10,582 bases of DNA from Chthoniobacter sp. (GCA_025352865.1 JANXSB010000520.1:1-10582); one strand, 5' to 3'. Positions 1-8,878 are shown, numbered from the stretch's first letter. Numbers and translations are program-made. Notes: generated by a model not told the origin, from the sequence alone.

Positions 1-11
1 CGACGGCACCA

Positions 12-1814
<1,803 letters not shown>

Positions 1815-1815
1815 C

Positions 1816-3066
1816 CTACCGCCGCTTGGCGCGCGGGATCTGCGGCGGGTCGATGTCGGTGGGCGGAACCTGCGGCATCCTCTCGGCGGCATTGGCGGCA
1901 GGAGAGGCGCTGCCGGTGACGGGCTCGATCCCCGGCGGCTCAATGCCCGGCTCGGGCGCGGGCGCGGCAGGCGCGGGGCGGTCGCCGCGGGACCAGCCGT
2001 TTTCGGCGGCGAGTTTTTCGGCGAGTTCGAGCGGCCATTCGGGATTGGAGAAAAACTCGGCGTTGCCGCGTTCCTTGAGCTGCCGGTAGGTCGTCACGAA
2101 GACTTCGTTTTCCACGGAGTCTTTCACGGCGAGCGCGGGGTAGCGGCGCATCGCCTCGAGCTGCGCGCTGCGGGTGACGGCGGCGAGATCGGTGCCAGCG
2201 GCAGCCGTGGCCTCTGCGGCAGGCCGCGCCGTGTTGCTGGCGGTTTCGGTCTTCGCCGTTTCCGCCGCATTCGCCGCAGCCGCGTTCACCGCCGCGAGCG
2301 CGGTAGCCATTGCGGATTCCTTGGTCTCTTTCACCGGCGCGGTTTCCTTCATTGCGGCGGTTTCCTTCGCGGGCTTGCCGCCGAGAATTTCCACAGCCGC
2401 CACCGGCAGCGAAACGTGCAGGTCGCGGACGATGAAAGTCGCCTCGCCACCCTTCGCTTCGAGCAGCGGGAAAACGTCGCCTTCCTTGATGAGATACGGC
2501 TTCTCCGCGATGACCACGCGCGAGTCCTTGAGCACTTTCACCTGCGGCTGGGTGCCGTCCGGTTTCGCGAGCGCAAAGGCCTGCGTGAGCAGCGGCGGTC
2601 CGGTCTCGATGGGATGTGCGGCCACGACGCCCGCGCCCTGCGGCGCGGCGATCCCGGCGAGCGTCTCGTAGCCGCGATCGACGAGCGCGACGACCGCGCC
2701 GAGCAGGACGACGAGGGCAATGGCGAGGAAGCCGCCGTTGCGCTGCCGGAAGACGTGCATCCGCGCGAGGACGAAAAGCGCCGCGCAAGTAACGAGGCAC
2801 GCGGCCAGCGAGAGCACCGCCTTTTGCCCCGTGAGCACGACGGCAGCGATGAGCAGCGCGAGCCCGAGCACGAGCGTGACCGCGCCCCAGACGAGATTGC
2901 GCCGGCCAAAGCCGCGCTCGCGCAGGGCGGGCACCTCGACGTAGCGTGGCTGGAATTTGTCCTCGCGCTCATCGCCGGGCGCGATCGGATCGACGATGCG
3001 CGGCACATAAGGGCGCGGGGTGGGGCTCGGAAGTTCGGGAGTTTTCACGGGCCGGGAGAATGCCAC
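1816..3066 (-). CDS. Three-helix membrane protein with extracytoplasmic tail, function unknown
   Basis: Protein of 416 residues that I cannot name. A proline-rich N-terminus (1-56) leads to three hydrophobic helices at about 57-79, 83-102 and 112-130. A possible small beta-rich, SH3-like domain follows at about 174-227. Next is an Ala/Lys/Glu/Thr-rich linker (231-290) with a KETxxx hexapeptide repeat, encoded by an 18-bp tandem duplication near 2339-2368. A conserved-looking module follows at 300-357, with MRRYPALAVKDS and FFSNPEWPLELAEKLA; I recall similar segments in other verrucomicrobial proteins. The C-terminus is proline-rich and disordered. The start chosen is GTG at 3066, with GAGG seven bases upstream. 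A TTG at 3150 would also be in frame but lies in the intercistronic repeat. The gene sits one base before hsp70 and downstream of the hydrolase gene, so it may be part of a three-gene operon. The link to the chaperone is inference. Confidence 0.8.
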   Translation of the reverse strand: MAFSRPVKTPELPSPTPRPYVPRIVDPIAPGDEREDKFQPRYVEVPALRERGFGRRNLVWGAVTLVLGLALLIAAVVLTGQKAVLSLAACLVTCAALFVLARMHVFRQRNGGFLAIALVVLLGAVVALVDRGYETLAGIAAPQGAGVVAAHPIETGPPLLTQAFALAKPDGTQPQVKVLKDSRVVIAEKPYLIKEGDVFPLLEAKGGEATFIVRDLHVSLPVAAVEILGGKPAKETAAMKETAPVKETKESAMATALAAVNAAAANAAETAKTETASNTARPAAEATAAAGTDLAAVTRSAQLEAMRRYPALAVKDSVENEVFVTTYRQLKERGNAEFFSNPEWPLELAEKLAAENGWSRGDRPAPAAPAPEPGIEPPGIEPVTGSASPAANAAERMPQVPPTDIDPPQIPRAKRR

Positions 3067-3094
3067 AGTTTGGCCTCGTGAAAAGGGATTTGGC

Positions 3095-3166
3095 GATTGG
3101 GCGGTGTGGCGATTTAGCGATTGGATTGAAAAGTCACGCCCCTCCGTCAATCCAATCGCCCAATCA
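3095..3166 (+). repeat. Structured intercistronic repeat, copy 1
   Basis: Perfect 13-bp inverted repeat: GCGATTGGATTGA at 3117-3129 and TCAATCCAATCGC at 3147-3159, with a 17-nt loop. To its left lie degenerate octamers in strict 8-base phase: TGGCGATT (3091), GGGCGGTG (3099), TGGCGATT (3107) and TAGCGATT (3115). It fills the gap between the stop of the minus-strand hydrolase gene (3169) and the start of the membrane-protein gene (3066). Its arms, octamers and spacing match those of 8879-8950 read on the other strand, while the loop differs. There is no U-run after the hairpin, so a simple intrinsic terminator is unlikely. Confidence 0.85.
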
Positions 3167-3168
3167 TT

Positions 3169-4089
3169 TCAAAAAAACTCCGTCCGCCCGTCATACCCGT
3201 GGCTGACGTGGATGGGGTGGCCGATTTCCTCGAGGATCTGCCGCGTGAGGTTGAGCTTCGTTTCGAGAAAGGTGTCGTCGTGCATCGGGTCGTGGTGCGT
3301 CACCACCCAGCGGCGCACGTTGGCGAGCTTCATCAGCACGCACGCATTGGCGACCGAGCAGTGGCCCCAGCGGATTTTCCCGAGGTACTCCTCCGGCGTG
3401 TACTGCGCCTCGTGGACGACGATGTCGGCGTCGGCGAGAAAATCGATCATGTCGGCATACGGCAGCGCCAGCGGGTGGCGGCGCGTGATTTCCTCCGGCG
3501 GGCCGGTGTAGCCCTGGAGGAATTCATTGTCCGGCACCCACGCGATTTTTTTCCCGCCGATGGCGATCTTGTACCCCACAGTCGCGCCGGGGTGCTGGGC
3601 AAATTCCCACGAGACTTTCGCCGAGCCCACGGACATCGGGCTGGCCGTGAGATGCCGGAACTGCAGCCGCCCCTGCATGTCCTCCATTTGCACGGGGAAA
3701 TATTCGCGGTCGAGCTGCCCGCTGAAGACCGACTCGAGGTCTTTGCCAAAACCCGCCGCGCCGTAGATCACGATCTCGCATCCGGGCTGGTAGGCGGGTG
3801 CGAAAAACGGGAAGCCCTGGATGTGATCCCAGTGCGTATGGGTGATGAAAAGATGGATGCGCGGCGGCGGCGCGGAGAGGATCTCGAGGCCGAGTTCGCG
3901 GATGCCCGAGCCGGCGTCGAAGATGAACAGCTCGCCGCCGCCCGCCACGGACATGCACGAGGTATTGCCGCCCGCGCGGAGAAAGCGCGCGCCCGGCGTG
4001 GGCGTGGAGCCGCGCGTGCCCCAGAGGGTGAAGTGCGGTCGGCTGGCATCGAGCACGAGGCTGGGGTTCGCGGGCGTGGGCGTGCTCAT
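3169..4089 (-). CDS. MBL-fold metallo-hydrolase
   Basis: Metallo-beta-lactamase-fold hydrolase of 306 residues, probably cytosolic and binding two metal ions. The signature HTHWDH is at 84-89 in FITHTHWDHIQG. Further likely metal ligands are His166 (AQHPGATVGY), Asp187 (WVPDNEF) and His265/His266 (VVTHHDPMHDD). The N-terminus FTLWGTRGSTPTPG (20-33) and FDAGSG (57-62) resemble the PhnP/RNase Z-like branch (Lactamase_B_2), whose members include cyclic-phosphate phosphodiesterases. The substrate cannot be told from sequence. The start is ATG at 4089, placed just before the conserved first strand; no Shine-Dalgarno site is visible and CTTCC lies four bases upstream. A GTG start at 4194 is possible but would add a non-conserved leader. 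It is the first of three co-directional genes, separated from the next by a structured repeat, and divergent from the secreted-protein gene at 4342. Confidence 0.9.
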   Translation of the reverse strand: MSTPTPANPSLVLDASRPHFTLWGTRGSTPTPGARFLRAGGNTSCMSVAGGGELFIFDAGSGIRELGLEILSAPPPRIHLFITHTHWDHIQGFPFFAPAYQPGCEIVIYGAAGFGKDLESVFSGQLDREYFPVQMEDMQGRLQFRHLTASPMSVGSAKVSWEFAQHPGATVGYKIAIGGKKIAWVPDNEFLQGYTGPPEEITRRHPLALPYADMIDFLADADIVVHEAQYTPEEYLGKIRWGHCSVANACVLMKLANVRRWVVTHHDPMHDDTFLETKLNLTRQILEEIGHPIHVSHGYDGRTEFF

Positions 4090-4180
4090 GGCGGGGAAGA
4101 TTTGAAACACAGACTGCGATGCAGCGGAAGTCCAAAGCCGCCACTGCTGGCGCAAAAGCCCGGCCGCCTCCGCAATTTCA

Positions 4181-4199
4181 GGCCGGTTGCCCACCGGCC
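4181..4199. other. GC-rich hairpin in the divergent intergenic region
   Basis: GGCCGGT (4181-4187) and ACCGGCC (4193-4199) form a perfect 7-bp stem around a 5-nt loop. It lies in the 252-base gap between the divergent hydrolase gene (start 4089) and secreted-protein gene (start 4342). It could be an operator dyad or a leader hairpin; there is no T-run to make it a terminator. No convincing -35/-10 pair or RNA gene was found in the rest of this gap. Confidence 0.45.
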
Positions 4200-4341
4200 G
4201 CCCACTCGACAGACACCACGAGCATGAGGTTCACGCTCACGATGCGATCTTCGCGGATTTTTCCCGTAACCCGGCGCGCGGGCGGTGCGTCTGCGCTGGT
4301 AATTCCGCCGTGTCCGCACGCACCATCCCGCTCTTCCACTT

Positions 4342-4899
4342 ATGTTGTCATCGCTCTTCTGCCGCAGATTTTTCACCTCCCTCGGGTTGCTCCTCGGCGC
4401 GGCTTTACCCCTCCACGCGCGGCTGGGCGAGACGGAGGCGCAGTCGCAAGTGCGCTACGGCGCGCCCACGCCGGAGCTGGTCGGGGCGGGGGACAAGCCG
4501 CTGGTCGAAGGGGCGAAGGAGGTGGCTTACAATTTCCAGGGCTGGCGGGTGCGGGCGGCTTTCATCAATGGGACGACTGTGCGGATCGAGTACGCGCATC
4601 TGCCGGAGAACAATGCGCCGAAGCCGGTCGCGGAGGATGAAATCCGGGCGGTGCTCGAGGGGGAAAAGGGGACGTTTTCCTGGAAGGAGGAGAAGCCGAA
4701 GACGGGCAACAAGGGCCTCGACGCGCTGAAGACGATGTTTGACGGGCGCAAGTGGGAGCGCAGCGATCACGCGCAGGCGAGCCTGAAGGCGAACCTGCTG
4801 CTGACCCTGGAAGTGCATGAGGTGGAGGCTTACGAGAAGAAGCTGGCGAAGCAGCCGAAGACCGGCACGCCCGCGAGTCCCGGCGTGCCGAAGTTCTGA
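4342..4899 (+). CDS. Small secreted protein of unknown function
   Basis: Protein of 185 residues with a probable Sec signal peptide: basic start (CRRFF, 7-11), hydrophobic core about 12-24 (SLGLLLGAALPLH), and cleavage plausible near the Ala-Arg at 26-27. The mature part begins with GETEAQSQVRYG (29-40), then AYNFQGWRVRAAFINGTTVRIEY (62-84) split by short turns. This pattern of a periodic QxxxRYG helix and two GW/FxxG strands recalls short exported hypothetical proteins of Verrucomicrobia, but I know no assigned function. The tail is Lys/Pro-rich. The start is ATG at 4342, just before the signal peptide; no Shine-Dalgarno site, and CTTCC four bases upstream. The glycosyltransferase gene follows 87 bases later on the same strand. 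No cysteine pair, heme or catalytic motif is visible in the mature part. Confidence 0.8.
   Translation: MLSSLFCRRFFTSLGLLLGAALPLHARLGETEAQSQVRYGAPTPELVGAGDKPLVEGAKEVAYNFQGWRVRAAFINGTTVRIEYAHLPENNAPKPVAEDEIRAVLEGEKGTFSWKEEKPKTGNKGLDALKTMFDGRKWERSDHAQASLKANLLLTLEVHEVEAYEKKLAKQPKTGTPASPGVPKF
4863..4890. other. Nine-bp inverted repeat at the 3' end of the secreted-protein gene
   Basis: CGGCACGCC (4863-4871) pairs perfectly with GGCGTGCCG (4882-4890) across a 10-nt loop. The hairpin is inside the last codons of the secreted-protein gene, and its stop follows at 4897-4899. A run of seven T lies at 4924-4930, about 33 bases after the stem, which is too far for a standard intrinsic terminator. It may still cause partial termination or protect the transcript end before the next gene. 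Confidence 0.4.
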
Positions 4900-4986
4900 C
4901 GCGGGCAGGGGATTCGCGCGGAGTTTTTTTGCGCAAAGATACTGCTCGGACGGACGGCCCGCGTTTGCTCCATTGCCGCCGCCGCC

Positions 4987-6060
4987 ATGAATGAACTGCT
5001 GATTTTTCGCCCACCCGGCGTGATGCGATCCGCGCCCGATGTCATCAATCGGAAGACGATCGCGGGCCTGTGCGGCGCGGGGATTCCGTGCTCCGAGCAT
5101 GAGCTGTGGCCGCAGTGGTGGGCGGAAAAAATCTGGGCCTCGGCGCTGCCGGGCAAGCAGCGGCTTTTCGAATACGGACCGGCGCTGCTCAGCCTCGCCG
5201 CGCATCGCCGCAAAATCCCCAATGCCAGTGCGGTCTGGATCAACGGGCCGGCCAGTCCGCTGAACACGTCTTGCTGGTTCGAGCGCGCGGTGCTCGCGGC
5301 GGGGAAGCCGTACATTTTCCATTTGCAGGACGATTGGTTTTCCGTGCCGGCGCAGTCCGGGCGGGCGGCGGCGCGGGTGCGGCTGGCCACGCTCACGGTC
5401 GTGCCCACGGAGCCGCTGCGGGAGCGCATCCTCGCGCTTTTTCCGCAGACGAAAGTGCTCGTGCTCGAAGAGGCCATCGACATCGACCGCGTCCGTCCGC
5501 TCGCGCTGACGGCGGATGACGGCGTGCCGTTTTTCGTCTGGAGCGGACACACCGCGAGCCTCGCCGACCTGAAAAAATTCGCGGGCATCTTCGGGCGGAT
5601 TCACGCGAAGTTTCCGTTCAAGCTCCGCATCATGTGCGGCGAGAGGCGGCCGGTGTTTGAGGCCGCGTTTCCGTGGGAATGGATGCCCTACGACCGCGCC
5701 GCCGAGTCGGAGGTGCTCGCGGGCGCGGCGGCGGGCCTGGCTCCGCTGGAAGACAGCGCCTACTCCCGCTGCAAGGGCGGCTACAAAGTCAAAACCTACC
5801 TCGCCGCGGGCATCCCCATCGTCGCCTCGCCCGTCGGCCATCACGCCAGAATGATCGAGTCGGGCGTGAATGGATTTCTCGCGGACACGGAAACGGAATG
5901 GGAGGAGGCGCTGCTGAAACTCCTCGCGGATCGCGAACTCGGCCGGCGGCTCGGTGCCGCGGCGCGGGCCTCGGCGGTCGCGAAATACTCGCACGAAGTG
6001 CTCATGCCGGTCTGGGCCGACGGCCTGCGCGCGGCGCTCCCGCAGCTCGCGGGGCGCTGA
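4987..6060 (+). CDS. Glycosyltransferase, GT4-like
   Basis: GT-B-fold glycosyltransferase of 357 residues, probably transferring a sugar from an activated donor to a cell-surface or small-molecule acceptor. The C-terminal donor-binding half is the clearest part: GLAPLED (250-256), YSRCKGGYKVKTYLAAG (259-275), IPIVASPVG (276-284) and SGVNGFLAD (292-300). This is the usual retaining GT4 (Glycos_transf_1) layout, in which lysines and a glycine-rich loop contact the donor. The N-terminal half is diverged; DVINRKTIAGLCGAGIP (18-34) fits the first helix-strand pair. No signal peptide or membrane helix is seen. The start is ATG at 4987; it is preceded by GCCGCCGCC, not a Shine-Dalgarno site. It lies 87 bases after the secreted-protein gene and is the only clear glycan gene here, so the acceptor is unknown. 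Its stop directly abuts the stop of the convergent cytochrome gene. Confidence 0.88.
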   Translation: MNELLIFRPPGVMRSAPDVINRKTIAGLCGAGIPCSEHELWPQWWAEKIWASALPGKQRLFEYGPALLSLAAHRRKIPNASAVWINGPASPLNTSCWFERAVLAAGKPYIFHLQDDWFSVPAQSGRAAARVRLATLTVVPTEPLRERILALFPQTKVLVLEEAIDIDRVRPLALTADDGVPFFVWSGHTASLADLKKFAGIFGRIHAKFPFKLRIMCGERRPVFEAAFPWEWMPYDRAAESEVLAGAAAGLAPLEDSAYSRCKGGYKVKTYLAAGIPIVASPVGHHARMIESGVNGFLADTETEWEEALLKLLADRELGRRLGAAARASAVAKYSHEVLMPVWADGLRAALPQLAGR

Positions 6061-8424
6061 TTATTTCAGCGGCGCGACGTGCGGGACAGCGGCGGCGGCG
6101 GTCGTTTTCACGCCTTCGGAAAACTGGCGGTGGTCGCCTTCGCCGCGGCGCATTTGGAAGGGCACGCTCTTCACCACGCCGAGGACGAGGGTCGAGAATT
6201 TCGGATCCTTTTCGAGCGCGCCGGAAACTTTCTCGATGGCCGGGCGGTCGTAGAATTCCATGCCGCGGCCCAGCGCGTAGGTGAGCATTTTCTCGCTCAC
6301 GCAGCGGAGAAAGCCGGCGCGCTTTTTCGTGGAGAGGATCTCGCGGAGTTCGGCGGGGCCTTTGAATTTCTCGCCGCTCACAAGCTCGCCCTGCGGGTCG
6401 ATCGGCTCGCCCGCGTCCTTTTCGCGCCACGCGCCCACGCCGTCGAAATGTTCGAGCCCGAAGCCGATGGGATCCATGCGCGCGTGGCAGCTCGCGCAGA
6501 CGGGATCGGTGCGGTGCTGCTCCATGCGCTGGCGCAGCGTGCCGTGGAGTTCCTTGCGGTTTTTGTCGTCGAGATTGGGCACCTCCGGCGGCGGCGGTGG
6601 TGGCGGCGTGCCGAGCAGGTTTTCGAGCACGTACTTCCCGCGCTTCACCGGCGAGGTGCGGTTTGGATTCGAGGTCAGCGTGAGAAAGCTGCCCTGGCCG
6701 AGGATGCCGCCGGGCCGGTTCGCGGGGAGCTTTACTTTCACGAACGCCTCCCCCTCGATGCCGGGGATTTCGTAGTGCTTCGCGAGCCGCTCGTTCACGA
6801 ACGTGTAATCCGCCGCGATGAAATCCAGCACGCTGCGGTCCTCGCGCATGATCGTCTCGAAGAGCATCTCCGTCTCGCGCTCCATCGCGGCGGCGAGCGC
6901 GCGGTCCCACTCGGGAAAGGTCTTCGCGTCGGGCTGCACGAGCTTGAGGTTGCGGATTTGCAGCCACTGGCCGGCGTAGTTTTCCACGAGCGCCGCGGCC
7001 TTTTTGTCGGCGAGCATGCGCTTCACCTGGGCGTCGAGATTCTTGCGCAGCGTGCCCTTTTCCGCCTCGGCGAAAAGCGCGTCGTCGGGCATCGTGCTCC
7101 ACAGGAAATACGAGAGCCGCGAGGCCAGCGCCCAATCGCTGATCGGCGCGGCGACTTTCGGGCTGTCGGGATTCGCCTGCATCTCGTCGCGGAAAAGGAA
7201 GTGCGGCGAGACGAGGACGGCCGTGACCGCGGTCTGCACGCTCTGCTCGAAGTTGCCGCCCTTTTTCAGCGCCTCCTTGTAGATCCACACGAAGCGCTCG
7301 ACCTCGTTCGGCGCGAGCGGGCGGCGGAAGGCGCGCTTGCCAAACGCTGTCAGAATCATGCGCGCGGACTTTTCAAAACCCGGCTCATTCTGCGGCTGCC
7401 CCGCGCCGGGGCGGAAGATCGCGTACTGCGACGCCGGCGCCTTCACCGGCTGCGGCGGCGTGAGGAAGACGAGCTGCCGCAGCGTGAAAGTGCGCGTCAC
7501 CGGCTTGCCCTTGTCCACCTCGGGCTTCGCCAGCGGGTTCGCCACCTTCAGCTCGAACGTGTGCGCGCCCGCCGCCGACACTTTCACCGGTGCCTTGAGC
7601 ACATCCTTTTTGTCCTTCGTCCCGCTGAGATCGAAAGTCCGCACGAGCTGCCCGTCGAACTTGCACTCCACCTTCGTCACATCGCCACCGATCTTCGCCG
7701 ACTCCGCCGTGAGCCGCACCGTGTATTCGCCCGGCGCGGGCAGGTCCAGCTTCACGCTCGATTCGCTCTCGTCGATCTTCCGCGAGACCTGCGTCGTCCC
7801 GTTCTTCGGCCCGCCCTCGATCTTGAAAAGGTCCACCTCGATCTTGTCCGGGCGCGGCTTGTGGTCATTGAGGATCGCCATGCTCATCACCTTCTCCGCC
7901 GCCGAGAGATAGCGCTCGAAAAGCACCGGCGGCAGCGAAAGCACATCGCCGTTATTGTCGAAACCGTAGCCGGAATCATCCGCCGGGAAATCATCCGCCG
8001 GCTGGAAGTCCACGCCCACGAGATCGCGGATCGTGTTGTTGTACTCCGCGCGGTTCAGCCGGTGCAGCGTCACCCGGCCGGGGTCCGGGTGATCCGGGTC
8101 GCACGCGAAGACCGCCGTGTCGATCCACTTCATGATCTTCTCCCGCTCCGCCAGCGCCGGCTGCTTTTCATCATCCGGCGGCATGTCGCCCGTGCGCAGA
8201 TTCTCCAGCACCATCCCCCACGTCTTCTGGTCATTGAGCATCGCCTCCGGCGTCTTGAACGTATCGAGCGAAAGCTTGCCCTTCGACTTCCCATTGCCGT
8301 GGCACTTGTAGCAGTACGTTTCGAGCAGCGGCTTCACCTCCGCGGCATAGTCCGCCGCCGCCTCCCCGCGCGGCACAGCGGCGGCGAGGAGGAGCAGCGG
8401 GAGAAAAATGCGGACGGTTTGCAC
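6061..8424 (-). CDS. Secreted c-type cytochrome protein of the DUF1587/DUF1592/DUF1588/DUF1585 type
   Basis: Exported multidomain protein of about 787 residues, typical of Planctomycetes and Verrucomicrobia. The signal peptide is VRIFLPLLLLAAAVPRGEA (4-22). A planctomycete-type cytochrome c domain has CYKCH (38-42) and a likely Met ligand at MPP (81-83). DUF1587 follows (RVTLHRLNRAEYNNTIRDLVG, about 117-137, with a short break of identity). A beta-sandwich region with PAPGEYTVRL comes next, then DUF1595 (FGKRAFRRPLAPNEVERF), DUF1592 (SRLSYFLWSTMPDDALF) and DUF1588 (LENLLGTPPPPPPP and CASCH at 643-647). DUF1585 lies at the C-terminus. Two CxxCH motifs imply two hemes. The substrate is unknown. 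Such genes are often followed by a DUF1552 gene, which is absent here. The start is uncertain: GTG at 8424 places the signal peptide correctly, while GTG at 8472 would add 16 residues. Neither has a good ribosome binding site. Confidence 0.92.
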   Translation of the reverse strand: MQTVRIFLPLLLLAAAVPRGEAAADYAAEVKPLLETYCYKCHGNGKSKGKLSLDTFKTPEAMLNDQKTWGMVLENLRTGDMPPDDEKQPALAEREKIMKWIDTAVFACDPDHPDPGRVTLHRLNRAEYNNTIRDLVGVDFQPADDFPADDSGYGFDNNGDVLSLPPVLFERYLSAAEKVMSMAILNDHKPRPDKIEVDLFKIEGGPKNGTTQVSRKIDESESSVKLDLPAPGEYTVRLTAESAKIGGDVTKVECKFDGQLVRTFDLSGTKDKKDVLKAPVKVSAAGAHTFELKVANPLAKPEVDKGKPVTRTFTLRQLVFLTPPQPVKAPASQYAIFRPGAGQPQNEPGFEKSARMILTAFGKRAFRRPLAPNEVERFVWIYKEALKKGGNFEQSVQTAVTAVLVSPHFLFRDEMQANPDSPKVAAPISDWALASRLSYFLWSTMPDDALFAEAEKGTLRKNLDAQVKRMLADKKAAALVENYAGQWLQIRNLKLVQPDAKTFPEWDRALAAAMERETEMLFETIMREDRSVLDFIAADYTFVNERLAKHYEIPGIEGEAFVKVKLPANRPGGILGQGSFLTLTSNPNRTSPVKRGKYVLENLLGTPPPPPPPEVPNLDDKNRKELHGTLRQRMEQHRTDPVCASCHARMDPIGFGLEHFDGVGAWREKDAGEPIDPQGELVSGEKFKGPAELREILSTKKRAGFLRCVSEKMLTYALGRGMEFYDRPAIEKVSGALEKDPKFSTLVLGVVKSVPFQMRRGEGDHRQFSEGVKTTAAAAVPHVAPLK

Positions 8425-8425
8425 A

Positions 8426-8444
8426 GCGGAGCCGAAGGTGCCGC
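8426..8444. other. Hairpin overlapping the cytochrome gene start region
   Basis: GCGG (8426) and CCGC (8441) enclose a second pair of GG/CC arms around a short loop, giving an imperfect hairpin with a 2-nt internal loop. It sits immediately upstream of the preferred GTG start at 8424 and inside the longer alternative frame. If 8424 is the real start, the hairpin would occupy the ribosome binding region. The rest of the divergent gap up to the hpf start at 8526 shows no clear promoter. Confidence 0.3.
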
Positions 8445-8525
8445 AGCGTGGAAATTTGGCAAGTCGCCGCACCCGGCACGCGAAGGTTGCCAGCGCGGCG
8501 TCTGCGGCGGAAGATGATGGCGGTT

Positions 8526-8876
8526 ATGCAACTCCATCTCAGTCCCCGCCATGTGCGGCTCACCGCCGCGATCCACCGCCACGTTGCCGAAAAGATCGAG
8601 CACCTCGAAGCGCACACGAATGAGATCGTGGCCGCGCACATCGTCCTGCTGCACGACGCGACCGCGAAACCCGCCGATGCTTTCACCGTGAAGGTCCACC
8701 TCGCCATTCCCGGCCCGGACATCCATGCCGAGGAATCCGCCGCCGAGCTCTACGCCGCGCTCGATGTGGTGGTGGACAAGCTCGCGCGCCAGCTCCGCAA
8801 GCGGAAGACCAAGCGGACGGACAAGGTGCGCAGCAAAGCGCAGAAGGCCGTGCGGAAGCGGAAGACCGGGGCGTAG
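8526..8876 (+). CDS. hpf: Ribosome hibernation promoting factor, short form
   Basis: Protein of 116 residues of the HPF/YfiA (S30AE, RaiA) family. Members bind the 30S decoding centre and inactivate ribosomes in stationary phase or stress, in some bacteria by forming 100S dimers. The match runs from MQLHLSPRHVRLT (1-13) through DAFTVKVHLAIPG (51-63) to YAALDVVVDKLARQLRKRK (76-94), where E. coli HPF has the similar AAIDGLIDKLARQL. The basic tail (91-116, rich in Lys/Arg) is longer than that of E. coli HPF, but the long-form C-terminal dimerisation domain is absent. The start is ATG at 8526 by family alignment; in-frame ATGs at 8514 and 8517 would add three or four residues, and GGAAG at 8509-8513 could serve them poorly. 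It is divergent from the cytochrome gene, and followed by a structured repeat and the oxidoreductase gene. Confidence 0.9.
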   Translation: MQLHLSPRHVRLTAAIHRHVAEKIEHLEAHTNEIVAAHIVLLHDATAKPADAFTVKVHLAIPGPDIHAEESAAELYAALDVVVDKLARQLRKRKTKRTDKVRSKAQKAVRKRKTGA

Positions 8877-8878
8877 GA

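Noticed and set aside
1815..1943. N-terminal extension of 43 residues on the hsp70 frame
   Set aside because: It is Arg/Pro-rich, lies wholly within the upstream gene, and precedes the ATG with a good ribosome site and the DLGTTNS motif.
3067..3150. Extension of the membrane-protein frame to a TTG inside the repeat
   Set aside because: The added residues come from the structured repeat; the GTG at 3066 has a well-spaced GAGG site.
4974..4989. GCCGCCGCC followed by ATG, like a eukaryotic start context
   Set aside because: Surrounding genes are plainly bacterial; the triplet run is ordinary in such GC-rich DNA.
4405..5994. Open frame of about 529 codons on the minus strand, opposite the secreted protein and glycosyltransferase
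   Set aside because: It spans two clear plus-strand genes and their gap, and its translation is Arg/Pro-rich and unlike any family.
6583..6615. Short GGC/GGT triplet tandem repeat
   Set aside because: It encodes the polyproline stretch (GTPPPPPPP) normally present in DUF1588 proteins, so it is a family feature.
7131..7150. Sequence resembling the repeat arm (CCAATCGC) inside the cytochrome gene
   Set aside because: There is no partner arm or octamer array, and the bases are explained by the conserved DUF1592 residues ISDWALASRLSYF.
6079..8517. Long open frame of about 812 codons on the plus strand, opposite the cytochrome gene
   Set aside because: It is a by-product of high GC and codon bias. 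The translation is His/Arg/Leu-rich with no recognisable domain, while the opposite strand encodes a complete conserved protein.
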